Of a stretch of 64,000 nt of DNA, positions 23,785-31,444 are shown one piece after another. The translations under genes and the position numbers were made by a program. Every line of letters begins with the position of its first letter. Positions within the stretch are counted from its first letter, which is position 1. The notes under the pieces are model-generated. The model saw nothing but the letters and a program-made list of their open reading frames with translations. It had not been told where the DNA came from and did no database searches. Source of the stretch: Saccharothrix sp. ALI-22-I. GTDB taxonomy: Bacteria > Actinomycetota > Actinomycetes > Mycobacteriales > Pseudonocardiaceae. The stretch is from the NCBI RefSeq assembly GCF_001984175.1, contig NZ_MTQP01000044.1, positions 1 to 64,000 on the forward strand, written 5' to 3'.

Positions 23785-24345
23785 CTAGAACGTGGGTGGC
23801 CGGGTTGCTTCCGGAAGCAGGCTGTCCAAGGCCTCCTCGCGTCGGCGCTGTCGTTCCCGCACCGCGTCCACCGGGTCGCGTCGAAACGTCCGCGCCCGCG
23901 CCGTGGTCTGTTCGCGGGCCCGTTGGCCCGCCTCGCCCAGCGGTCCGCGTACCCGTGGAGCGGCTGTCTCCGCGGTGCGACGGTGGATGCGCCACCACCG
24001 ACCCAACGACATGCCCGCCACGGGCGGGGCGGCGCGATCGGTCGAGCCGGCCGCGGTGTCGCCGTCGTCGAACCACGCCCGCAGCCGCTTCTGGAGGAAT
24101 TCGTGCGGCTCGTCGGTTTCGCGCCACTCGGTCTGCAACGTCCCGGACGGGGTCAGGTCGACCGCACGGAGCACGGCGTCGACACACCAACCGGCCTCGA
24201 ACCACGGCGACAGGACCTGACCGAGTTCCCGCCGATCAGCACCGGGCCAGCCGGCACGCAGGCACAACGACTCGACCGCCGTCACGACGTCCTGGTCGCT
24301 GCTCGGAACGACGCGGCCCGGCCAGTGTTGCGGATGAATGAACAC
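23785..24345 (-). CDS. Hypothetical protein, basic C-terminus
   Basis: A 186-residue protein. The N-terminal 75 residues (DQDVVTAVESLCLRAGWPGA, GQVLSPWFEAGWCVDAVLRA, VDLTPSGTLQTEW) look like a small helical, possibly winged-helix domain, as seen in replication or excision proteins of actinobacterial elements. The C-terminal half is very basic (RRTAETAAPRVRG, RARTFRRDPVDAVRERQRRR), which suggests nucleic-acid binding. The family is not recognised, and no element ends were found around it. Confidence 0.5.
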   Translation of the reverse strand: MFIHPQHWPGRVVPSSDQDVVTAVESLCLRAGWPGADRRELGQVLSPWFEAGWCVDAVLRAVDLTPSGTLQTEWRETDEPHEFLQKRLRAWFDDGDTAAGSTDRAAPPVAGMSLGRWWRIHRRTAETAAPRVRGPLGEAGQRAREQTTARARTFRRDPVDAVRERQRRREEALDSLLPEATRPPTF

Positions 24346-25019
24346 GGCACGATCCCCTCATCCCCGCGCAGCGGCCGGACAGTCCTCGATTCCCGGGATT
24401 CCCCGTGACGAGCGCACGGACGGCGACGCGCAGCCCGACATCCATATTGGACGGTCCGCGCCGCTCCACGCGGTTGCCGGCCCCGACACGCCGCGATGTC
24501 CCACGATCGGGCAGACCAGAGCCGACCGAAGGCATGTCCGCCGGCTCTCGGCAGCCCATGACCATCGCGGACAGCGGATGACCGCTGCCGGCCGAGGCGA
24601 ACCGGGGAGCGGGTGAACAGCTCGACCACCCCGTCAGGCGACGTCTCGTGACAAGGCGTGACCGACGTCGTCCACGGCGACCGCTTCCACATCACCAAGA
24701 TGGACCCCGACCGCCACCCACGTGTCCGAGTGACCGACCGCGGCCTCCTGGAAAACCTGTTGCCTGGCGGCCCATTGGTTGAACATCATGGCGGGCATGG
24801 AGTCGTAATCAGTGGCGCACGTGCGGAATGAAGACGGGTTCGAGTCGCTCCCGCCTCTCTTCGACGTGCCGCGCGAAGCCCGCACCTTGTGATCAGTGCG
24901 GGCTTCTTTCACGCGACGTGATGTGCGACGTCGCGTCAGCCGGCGTGCTGCGCTTTCAGACGCCGGCCGTACGCCACTGGATCCGGGGGGCAGTTCACGG
25001 CGCCGCAAAGCGCTGACTG
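24346..25019. other. Intergenic region; only a terminator-like hairpin and a doubtful short frame
   Basis: A plus-strand frame of 57 codons (24658-24831, GTG start) has no recognisable relatives, and I do not support it as a gene. A hairpin lies at 24875-24906. Otherwise nothing was seen. Confidence 0.4.
24875..24906 (+). terminator. Rho-independent-type hairpin followed by T's
   Basis: GAAGCCCGCAC (24875-24885) pairs perfectly with GTGCGGGCTTC (24896-24906) around a ten-base loop and is followed by TTTC. This is the most canonical intrinsic terminator in the window. No plus-strand gene that it could serve is intact upstream. Confidence 0.65.
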
Positions 25020-25694
25020 GTGCCTCCTCCACAAGTCTTGGAGTTCGCCGAAGCCATGAACGATTTTCGCAGTACCCGTGTGCCCGCTGACGGTGGCGGA
25101 TCTGGCATCGACCGGAAAGCGCTGTGGGTGGTCAGGGAGCTGGGTCTGCCCGCCATCGTCAAAGCATGCGTGTCGTGCAGGTCCACGCGTCACCATCCCA
25201 CCGGGAAGTTCCGTGTGAACGCGAACGGCAAGCTCCTCGACGTCTGGATGCTGATCTGCTGCGAGACGTGCGGCCGCACGTCGAAGATCCCCGTCCACGA
25301 GCGCATCCACGTGCAGGCACTCGAACACCAGCGGCTGCTGATGTTCGAGAACAACGATCCGGCCATGGTGCGACAGCTGGCCATGGACGCGGCGCTGGCC
25401 GGCAAGGCCGCATACCGGCTCGACTGGAGCGGCACGTGGGAGCTGGAAACCGACATGCCGTTCTACGAACTCGATCGCGAGGAGCCGGCGTCGATCGAGG
25501 TCGTCATCAGATTCGAACTCCCGGCGCCCATCCGAGTCGGGAAGCTGCTCACGGCCGGGTTCGGCCTGAGCCGATCCGCCGTGCGAGGCATGGTCGATTC
25601 CGGGCGCATCCGCCTGCCCATGGCCATCGACGCGAAGGCCCGCGAAGACTTCACCCTCTTCGTCATCGGATCGTCTGTGACACCAGACTCGTGA
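25020..25694 (+). CDS. DUF1062 domain protein with S4-like C-terminus
   Basis: A 224-residue protein from the GTG at 25020, or 212 from the ATG at 25056. The core matches DUF1062: ACVSCRSTRHHPTGKFRVNA then GKLLDVWMLICCETCGRTSK, with two CxxC pairs (C-V-S-C and C-E-T-C) that should bind one zinc, then ENNDPAMVRQLAMDAALAGK. The last 60 residues, VGKLLTAGFGLSRSAVRGMV then DSGRIRLP, follow the S4 RNA-binding pattern (LLA-x-LGLSRS-x-V-x-x-L-I-x-x-G-x-V). An RNA-associated role is inferred, and the family's function is not known. It stands alone before an MDR gene 125 bases downstream. Confidence 0.82.
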   Translation: MPPPQVLEFAEAMNDFRSTRVPADGGGSGIDRKALWVVRELGLPAIVKACVSCRSTRHHPTGKFRVNANGKLLDVWMLICCETCGRTSKIPVHERIHVQALEHQRLLMFENNDPAMVRQLAMDAALAGKAAYRLDWSGTWELETDMPFYELDREEPASIEVVIRFELPAPIRVGKLLTAGFGLSRSAVRGMVDSGRIRLPMAIDAKAREDFTLFVIGSSVTPDS

Positions 25695-25819
25695 ACCTGG
25701 CCCCTAGGGCTTATCCCGGATGTCCGCACCGAGGTCGCCCGCTTATCGTCGTCGCCAGTGCCGACGCTTCCGGCAGGCCGGCCGTTCACACAGCGAACCG
25801 CGTCGTCACGGAGGCTTCG

Positions 25820-26818
25820 ATGAAGGCGATCGTCCAGGACCGGTACGGCTCATCCGACGTCCTGCGGTTCGAGGACGTCGACACGCCGACGCCCGGCGAC
25901 AACGAGGTGCTGGTGCGGGTGCACGCGGCGTCGGTCAACGCGTACGACTGGCACGTCATGCGGGGCGACCCGCGCATCGCCCGCCTGATGGCGCCGCGCA
26001 TGTTCGGGCTCTCCGGTCCCAAGGCGAAGATCCGGGGCCGTGACTTCGCGGGCCGGGTCGAGGCGGTGGGCAGACGAGTGGCGCGGTTCCAGCCCGGTGA
26101 CGAGGTGTTCGGCGACCTCGGCTCCGGCGACGGGGCGTTCGCCGAGTACGTGTGCGTCGCGGACGACACGGTGGAGCCGAAACCGGCCAACCTGACGTTC
26201 GAGCAGGCCGCCGCGATACCGGTGGCGGGCACCACCGCCCTGATGGGTGTGCGCGACCTGGGCCGGGCGCGGCCCGGACAGCAGTTCCTGATCAACGGCG
26301 CGTCGGGCGGCGTGGGGACGTTCGCGGTGCAGATCGCCAAGTCGTTCGGCGCGGAGGTGACCGCGGTGTGCAGCACGCGCAACGCCGACCTGCTCCTGTC
26401 GATCGGCGCGGACCACGTCGTCGACTACACGAAAGAGGACTTCACCGGGAACGGGAAGCGCTACGACGTCGTCTTCGACTTGGTGGCGAACCGCTCACTG
26501 GCCGACCTCCGGCGGGCGCTGACACCCGAGGGAACGCTCGTCCTGTCCGGTGGCGGAGTGTCCGACGGCGGCAGTCTCTTCGGGCCGGTCGGCCTCTCGG
26601 TCAAGGGCCTGCTGATGTCCCGCTTCGTCCGCCACCGCATCCTCGCGCTCAGCGTGGAGATCAACCGGGACAACCTGGCGACGCTGCGCGAACTGGCCGA
26701 GTCCGAAATGGTCACCCCGGTCGTCGACCGGACCTACTCGTTGTCCGAGACCCCGGAGGCGATCCGGTACCTCGAACTGGACCACGCGCGGGCCAAGGTC
26801 GTCATCACGGTCGACTAG
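25820..26818 (+). CDS. Zinc-independent NAD(P)-dependent alcohol dehydrogenase/quinone oxidoreductase
   Basis: A 332-residue MDR enzyme: MKAIVQDRYGSSDVLRFEDV, VHAASVNAYDWHVMRGDPRI, GRDFAGRVEAVG and the nucleotide motif INGASGGVGTFAVQIAKSFG. The catalytic-zinc ligands and the four-cysteine structural zinc loop of classical alcohol dehydrogenases are absent, which fits the quinone oxidoreductase branch (NADPH-dependent reduction of quinones or enones). The ATG at 25820 is preceded by CGGAGG. The gene ends 82 bases before the first tRNA-like RNA. Confidence 0.9.
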   Translation: MKAIVQDRYGSSDVLRFEDVDTPTPGDNEVLVRVHAASVNAYDWHVMRGDPRIARLMAPRMFGLSGPKAKIRGRDFAGRVEAVGRRVARFQPGDEVFGDLGSGDGAFAEYVCVADDTVEPKPANLTFEQAAAIPVAGTTALMGVRDLGRARPGQQFLINGASGGVGTFAVQIAKSFGAEVTAVCSTRNADLLLSIGADHVVDYTKEDFTGNGKRYDVVFDLVANRSLADLRRALTPEGTLVLSGGGVSDGGSLFGPVGLSVKGLLMSRFVRHRILALSVEINRDNLATLRELAESEMVTPVVDRTYSLSETPEAIRYLELDHARAKVVITVD

Positions 26819-26884
26819 GGGGACGCGCACCTGACCCGCCACGGACAGCCGAGCCCGCTGGACTCTTCGGCGCACGTCCGGCGA

Positions 26885-26890
26885 TAGGAT
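26885..26890 (+). promoter_or_regulatory. Candidate -10 box for the tRNA-like RNA pair
   Basis: TAGGAT fits the actinobacterial TANNNT -10 pattern and lies 10 bases before the 5' end of the first tRNA-like sequence. A weak -35 candidate TGGACT (26859-26864) is 20 bases upstream. The third copy also has a TANNNT box (TACGAT, 32882-32887) just upstream. Confidence 0.4.
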
Positions 26891-26900
26891 GCCGCCCAAT

Positions 26901-26978
26901 GCCCGGGTCGTAGCGCAGAGGCAGTCGCTCCGCACTCGCAGCGCGGATCACGCCGGTTCGAATCCGGCCGCCCGGGCA
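26901..26978 (+). tRNA. Unusual tRNA-like gene 1 (anticodon-loop CGC)
   Basis: A cloverleaf can be drawn. The acceptor is GCCCGGGT-[C]-G pairing with CGCCCGGGC (9 bp with a bulged C on the 5' side instead of 7). Then come U8-A9 and a D-stem GCG/CGC with GG in the loop. The anticodon stem CCGCA/CGCGG has one A-C mismatch, with loop CTCGCAG. A five-base variable region and a perfect T-stem GCCGG/CCGGC with loop TTCGAAT follow, with A at position 73. No CCA is encoded. The anticodon would be CGC (alanine), but the acceptor lacks the G3-U70 pair required by alanyl-tRNA synthetase, so it is unlikely to be a normal tRNA-Ala. Confidence 0.6.
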
Positions 26979-26981
26979 GGC

Positions 26982-27057
26982 TGTCCGGCCCCGTAGCGCA
27001 GAGGCAGGCGCGCCGCCCCTCACGGCGGTCACGCGGGTTCGAATCCTGCCGGCCACA
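26982..27057 (+). tRNA. Unusual tRNA-like gene 2 (degenerate anticodon loop)
   Basis: It starts four bases after copy 1 and shares the block CGTAGCGCAGAGGCAG and the T-arm (GCGGG/CCTGC with TTCGAAT loop). The D-stem is GCG/CGC. The anticodon stem CCGCC/GGCGG is perfect but closes a six-base loop (CCTCAC), so no anticodon can be read. The acceptor pairs only with bulges (TGT and CCGG blocks). The start codon of the SDR gene lies 20 bases downstream, so the RNA may be the leader of that mRNA. Confidence 0.5.
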
Positions 27058-27077
27058 CGACTACGGAGACGGGCGGG

Positions 27078-28446
27078 ATGGACGAGGACGAGCAGGCGGC
27101 GTTCCACGCGGCCGTCTCCAGGCTGCGCGCCCTGCCCGCCGATGACCCGGTGCGCCTGCGCGCGGAGCGGGTCGCGGAGTCGTTCGTCCGGGACGGCAAG
27201 CAGCGGCGCAGGAAGGCCCGTGACGCCGGGCGCGCGGCAGCCGACGCCGCGGTTCGACGCCACGACCGCCACCGGCGCCATCGAGCGCCGCGAAGACGCC
27301 CCGCTGCACGTCGAGCCGGCCGCGACGGCACGTCCGCTCGCCCGTCCCCGCCGCTGTTACGTCTGCAAGGCGGGTTACCGGGTGGCCGACGCGTTCTACC
27401 ACCGACTGTGCCCGGCCTGCGCGGCGGAGAACGCCGAGCGCCGAGCCGCGTGCACGGACCTGGCCGGACGCCGTGCGCTGCTCACCGGCGGCCGGGTGAA
27501 GATCGGCTTCCACCTCGCGCTGATGATGCTGCGCGACGGTGCGGAACTGATCGTCACCACGCGCTTCCCGCACGACGCGGTGCGGCGCTTCCGGGCGGTG
27601 CCGGGCAGCGAGGCGTGGCTGGACAGGCTGTCGGTCGTGGGCATCGACCTGTGCGACCCGCGCCAGGTGCTCGGCCTGTGCGAGTCGCTGCGGGAGGAGG
27701 GCAGGCCGCTCGACATCCTGGTCAACAACGCGGCCCAGACCGTGCGCCGACCGCCCGAGTCGTACGCGGCCCTGGTCGACGGCGAGACCGGCGCGTTGCC
27801 CGCGAACGCCCGCCTCGCACCGGGTTTCCGCCCGATGCCCGCGCTGGGGGCCGTCCGCCACGCGCTCGCCCTCGTGCCGTCCGCGGTGAACGGCAGCGAG
27901 GTGAACGGCAGCGAGGTGGACGGGACCGAGGTGGACGAGGCCGGGCTGCTGCCCGACACCGCGCCCGTCAACTCCTGGTCGCTGCGCATCGGAGAGCTGG
28001 ATCCGACCGAAGTGCTGGAAACGCAGCTGGTCAACGCGCTCGCGCCGACCCTGCTGTGCGACCGCCTGCTGCCCCTGCTGCTGGCGTCCCCGTTCCCGCG
28101 TCGCTACGTCGTCAACGTCTCGGCCGTCGAGGGCCGGTTCGCGGTGCGGAACAAGACCGCCCGGCACCCGCACACCAACATGGCCAAGGCCGCGCTCAAC
28201 ATGCTGACCCGCACCAGCGGCCCCGACCTGGCCCGGCAGGGCGTGTACATGTGCGCGGTGGACACCGGGTGGATCACCGACGAGAACCCGGCGCCGAAGA
28301 AGACCCGGCTCGCCGAGCGCGGTTTCCGCACGCCGCTGGACGTGGTCGACGGCTCCGCGCGCGTCTACGACCCGATCGTGCGGGGCGAGGCGGGCGCGCC
28401 GGTCGCCGGCGTTCTGCTCAAGGACTACCGCGAGGTGGAGTGGTGA
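27078..28446 (+). CDS. Atypical zinc-ribbon SDR protein (frameshift near 27258)
   Basis: The N-terminal 60 residues (MDEDEQAAFHAAVSRLRALP ... DGKQRRRKARDAGRAAADAA) lie in one frame. From about 27258 the frame with TTATGAIERREDAP continues to the stop. One extra C after GCGGTT explains this, so it is either a sequencing slip or a true frameshift. A zinc ribbon follows (RRCYVCK ... RLCPAC), then an SDR fold with TGGRVKIGF in place of TGxxxGIG and NNAA after strand 4. The catalytic YxxxK is replaced by TNMAK (HPHTNMAKAALNML), so dehydrogenase activity is doubtful. It is followed by the LRR gene with a 4-base overlap. Confidence 0.8.
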
Positions 28447-29609
28447 GCCCGATGGAACCGCGCCCGGCGGGCGACCTCGAACCGCTGCTGTCGTGGCTGC
28501 GCACCGGTGGCACGACGGACCGGCGGCTGGACTTCCCGTCCGGGACCGCGCTCCCGGACGGTCGCCTGGACCTGTGCAAGCAGGCGCTCGGGCCGACCGG
28601 GGCGAGGCTGGTCGCCGACGCGCTGCGCCCCGGTGTGGTCCGGCACCTGCTGCTGGGAACCGACGGGCTCGGCGACGATGGCGCGGCAGCGGTGGCGGGC
28701 CGGGCCGTCGAGCGCGAGGTGGAGACGCTGTACCTGGGTTGCAACGGGATCACCGCGGGTGGCGCCTGCGACATCGCGGACAACCTGCGCGCGTCCCCGC
28801 AAGCGGCCCGGGTCACCGGGATCTGGCTCAAGCGCAACCCGCTCGACGCCGGCGCGGGGGAGGCCGCGGCGGGGATCGTCGAGTCCGCCCGTTCGCTGCG
28901 CACCCTGGACCTGGTCCAGACCGGCATGGCTGCGGCGGGCCTGGCCGTCCTGGTGGACGCGCTGGTCACCGCCGCCGCGTCCGGGCGTCGGGTCGAACGC
29001 CTCTACGTCGGCGGCAACCCGCTCGGACCGGAGGGCGCGGCGCACCTGGCCGCGCTCCTGCGAGCCGACGCGATCAGCGAGCTGTACGTGTCCGCGGCGC
29101 GGCTCGGTGACCGGGGCGCGGAGACCATCGCGGACGCGCTCGTGCCGGGCGGGCGGCTGCGGCGGCTCTCCGTCGCGAGCAACGGCATCGGACCGGGCGC
29201 CGCCGCCCGGCTCGTGGTCGCGGCCGTGGCGGCCGGCGTCGAGGTGTGCGATCTCGGCCGGGTGAAGGCGGCGGGAGTCCTCGGTGCGCGGGACAACCGG
29301 CTGGACGAGGCCGCCGCGTCCGCGATCGCCGACGCGCTGGCGCAACGGCCGCACCGCTTGCGGCACCTCGTTCTCAGCGACACGGGGATGCGCGGCCGCG
29401 AGGCCCACCGGCTGCTCGACGGCGCGCTGCGGGCGGGCACGCCGACGCGTTTCCTGCTGGGCAAGGGTATCGCCACCAGTGTCCGGCGCAGGTTGGACGC
29501 GTTGAGCGCGGACATCCCGCTCCGCCCCGCACCGCACCCCGACGTGTCCGCGGTGCGCAGCGTGCACCGGCAGCCGCCGCCCGGTCAGTCACCACCCGGT
29601 CGGCTCTGA
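28443..29609 (+). CDS. Leucine-rich-repeat (ribonuclease-inhibitor-like) protein
   Basis: A 388-residue protein of RNI-type repeats about 28-30 residues long, with signatures such as VETLYLGCNGITAGGACDIA, VTGIWLKRNPLDAGAGEAAA, RVERLYVGGNPLGPEGAAHL, LRRLSVASNGIGPGAAARLV and LRHLVLSDTGMRGREAHRLL. Such horseshoes bind proteins or RNA. The GTG start overlaps the SDR stop in GTGA (an ATG nine bases on is the alternative), so the two are coupled. Its 3' end overlaps the convergent AAA gene by 25 bases. No NTPase domain is attached, unlike NLR-type immune proteins. Confidence 0.85.
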   Translation: MSPMEPRPAGDLEPLLSWLRTGGTTDRRLDFPSGTALPDGRLDLCKQALGPTGARLVADALRPGVVRHLLLGTDGLGDDGAAAVAGRAVEREVETLYLGCNGITAGGACDIADNLRASPQAARVTGIWLKRNPLDAGAGEAAAGIVESARSLRTLDLVQTGMAAAGLAVLVDALVTAAASGRRVERLYVGGNPLGPEGAAHLAALLRADAISELYVSAARLGDRGAETIADALVPGGRLRRLSVASNGIGPGAAARLVVAAVAAGVEVCDLGRVKAAGVLGARDNRLDEAAASAIADALAQRPHRLRHLVLSDTGMRGREAHRLLDGALRAGTPTRFLLGKGIATSVRRRLDALSADIPLRPAPHPDVSAVRSVHRQPPPGQSPPGRL

Positions 29610-31444
29610 CGCGGCATCCGCGCGAACGTCTCGACCCAGAACCGCTGCCGGTCCTCGGCGACACCCACCAGGTAGGTCGCCCGCAGCTTCGGCGGCAGCA
29701 GCGCGACCAGCCGGGTCACCACCTTGCGATTCCTGCGCAGCTGCGACAGTTCGGCGTTGGCGAGCACCTGGTGGACCACGTCGCTGTCGTTCGTGCCCTC
29801 GCCGGACACCTCGCGCGACCGCCGCAGCCTGGCCTCCCACGCGTCGACGTGCCGCGCCAGCTCGCCGAGGCCGGTGACCGCCCGGTTCGCCAGCCGGTCG
29901 ACCAGCGCGGTGAGCGGGACGGGCGCGTACTCGCCGTCACCGAGGTAGATCGTGGCCATCTCCAGCGGCAGGCCGCGCTCGTGCAGCTTCACCAGCCGCT
30001 CGATGGTGCGTTTCGTGATCCACGCCCGGCCGTCGTCGTCGATGTCGTGCTTCCACCACTCCAGCACGGTCTCGGCGACCCCGCCGTAGGTGCTGATCAG
30101 CCACTCGTTGGCGGGGATGTCGTCCGGCTCGACGGTGAGCGACGCGGTGAACCGGGTCGCCTGCGCGATGTTGTTGCGGGCCACCAGGAGTTTGCGGCCG
30201 AGGTGGTACGGCGGGTTCTGGATCGCGACCTGGGCGCGGAGGTTCTCGATCCGCCGGCCGGCCAGCGACCACTCCTGCGTGATCTCCATCAGCTTGGCGA
30301 ACGCCGCCTTGTCCTTGGGCCGGTTGTACTCGTCCCACACGATCGCCTTCGGCTCGCCGCCGGTGAACTGCCTGGCCATCAGGTTCTCCAACGCGCCGTC
30401 GGCGGTCGGGATCGGCGCGCAGAGGTCCTCGACGTTGGTCACCGGCAGCGAGAAGTACAGCGGCTCCCGGCCGAGTTCCCCGCGGATCGTCTGGCGCACC
30501 AACTCGGTCTTGCCGCAGCCGGGCGGCCCTTGCAGCAGCACGCTCCACCGGTTGCGCAGCGCCGCCCGCAGCACCCGCCGCACGGGGTCCGGGATCGTGG
30601 CCGGGTTCGGCACGCCGAGCGCGGTGGCGATCCGGTCGAGGACCTCCGCGGTGCGGTCCCGGTTGCGGCTGCGGTTCGCGCGGGGCTCCACCAGCCGCAA
30701 CCGCTCCCCGTTGACCAGCGGCAACCCCCAGCGCAGCGGGAACCCCTCGCGGGCGTTGGCGAGGACGTGGTCGATGGTGCGCGGCGACAGCAGTTCGCGC
30801 AGCGCCGGGTCGAGCGAGTTCCAGACGGCGAACACCTCGCGCAGGTTCCAGTCGCGGTACTTCGCCGCCAGAGTCGTGCGCCACGCGGTGTCGTTCGCGG
30901 TGATGCGGACGGTGACCATCCGGTCGAGGATCGCCAGATCACTGCGGCGGGCCGAGGTCTCGGCCAGGGACTCGTTGTCGCTGAGGAACACGCCGACGCA
31001 GCCGAGTGCCCGCAGGTCGTGCTCGCCCAGCGTCCAGTTGCAGGCGATCTGCATCAGCTGCGACTGGATGGTCTCGCCCGCCTGCAACGAGTCGTCGATC
31101 AGCAGGACGAACCGCCTGCCCGGCTTCAGCTGGCTCATGACCAGTTGCCGCAGCACGAGCTCACCGGTGGCCGCGTCGCGCACCGGCGCGTTGATCAGCA
31201 GGTCGTCGGGCGTGAGGTTGGCCGCGGGCACGAACACCAGCTCGGTGTCCGGGTAGGCCTCGGCGATGTGCGAGAAGAACGTGGCCGTCTTGCCGATGCC
31301 GTGCGCGCCGAACACCTGCCCGGTCTGCCCGATGTCGATCATCGCGTCGATGAACGCGGACAGCCGCGAGCCGCCGGTCCAGCCCGCGGGCGGCACGGGG
31401 TAGGTCGCGTTGGGCCGCCACGGTCTGCGCGTGGTGTCGCTCAT
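29585..31444 (-). CDS. Double-AAA MoxR-like ATPase
   Basis: A 619-residue protein with two AAA+ modules. Module one has Walker A GAHGIGKT (46-53), Walker B FVLLIDDS near 138 and a sensor-like FLSDNESLAETS. Module two has Walker A GPPGCGKT (306-313), Walker B AIVWDEYNRPKD near 365 and the MoxR-type insert IQNPPYHLGRKLL. The helical C-terminus has no enzyme motif. MoxR ATPases act with VWA-domain partners as chaperones that insert cofactors or remodel proteins. Here the VWA gene overlaps by ATGA just upstream. Carrying two MoxR-like modules in one chain is uncommon. Confidence 0.85.
   Translation of the reverse strand: MSDTTRRPWRPNATYPVPPAGWTGGSRLSAFIDAMIDIGQTGQVFGAHGIGKTATFFSHIAEAYPDTELVFVPAANLTPDDLLINAPVRDAATGELVLRQLVMSQLKPGRRFVLLIDDSLQAGETIQSQLMQIACNWTLGEHDLRALGCVGVFLSDNESLAETSARRSDLAILDRMVTVRITANDTAWRTTLAAKYRDWNLREVFAVWNSLDPALRELLSPRTIDHVLANAREGFPLRWGLPLVNGERLRLVEPRANRSRNRDRTAEVLDRIATALGVPNPATIPDPVRRVLRAALRNRWSVLLQGPPGCGKTELVRQTIRGELGREPLYFSLPVTNVEDLCAPIPTADGALENLMARQFTGGEPKAIVWDEYNRPKDKAAFAKLMEITQEWSLAGRRIENLRAQVAIQNPPYHLGRKLLVARNNIAQATRFTASLTVEPDDIPANEWLISTYGGVAETVLEWWKHDIDDDGRAWITKRTIERLVKLHERGLPLEMATIYLGDGEYAPVPLTALVDRLANRAVTGLGELARHVDAWEARLRRSREVSGEGTNDSDVVHQVLANAELSQLRRNRKVVTRLVALLPPKLRATYLVGVAEDRQRFWVETFARMPRQSRPGGD

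Noticed and set aside
24658-24831. 57-codon open frame (starts VTDVVHGDRFHITKMDPDRH)
   Set aside because: No ribosome binding site, no recognisable family, and chance frames of this size are common at this GC content.
24820-24910. GGGTTCGAGTC followed by a terminator, resembling the 3' end of a tRNA
   Set aside because: The bases around the TTCGAGT loop do not pair into a T-stem, and no acceptor or anticodon arm can be drawn upstream.
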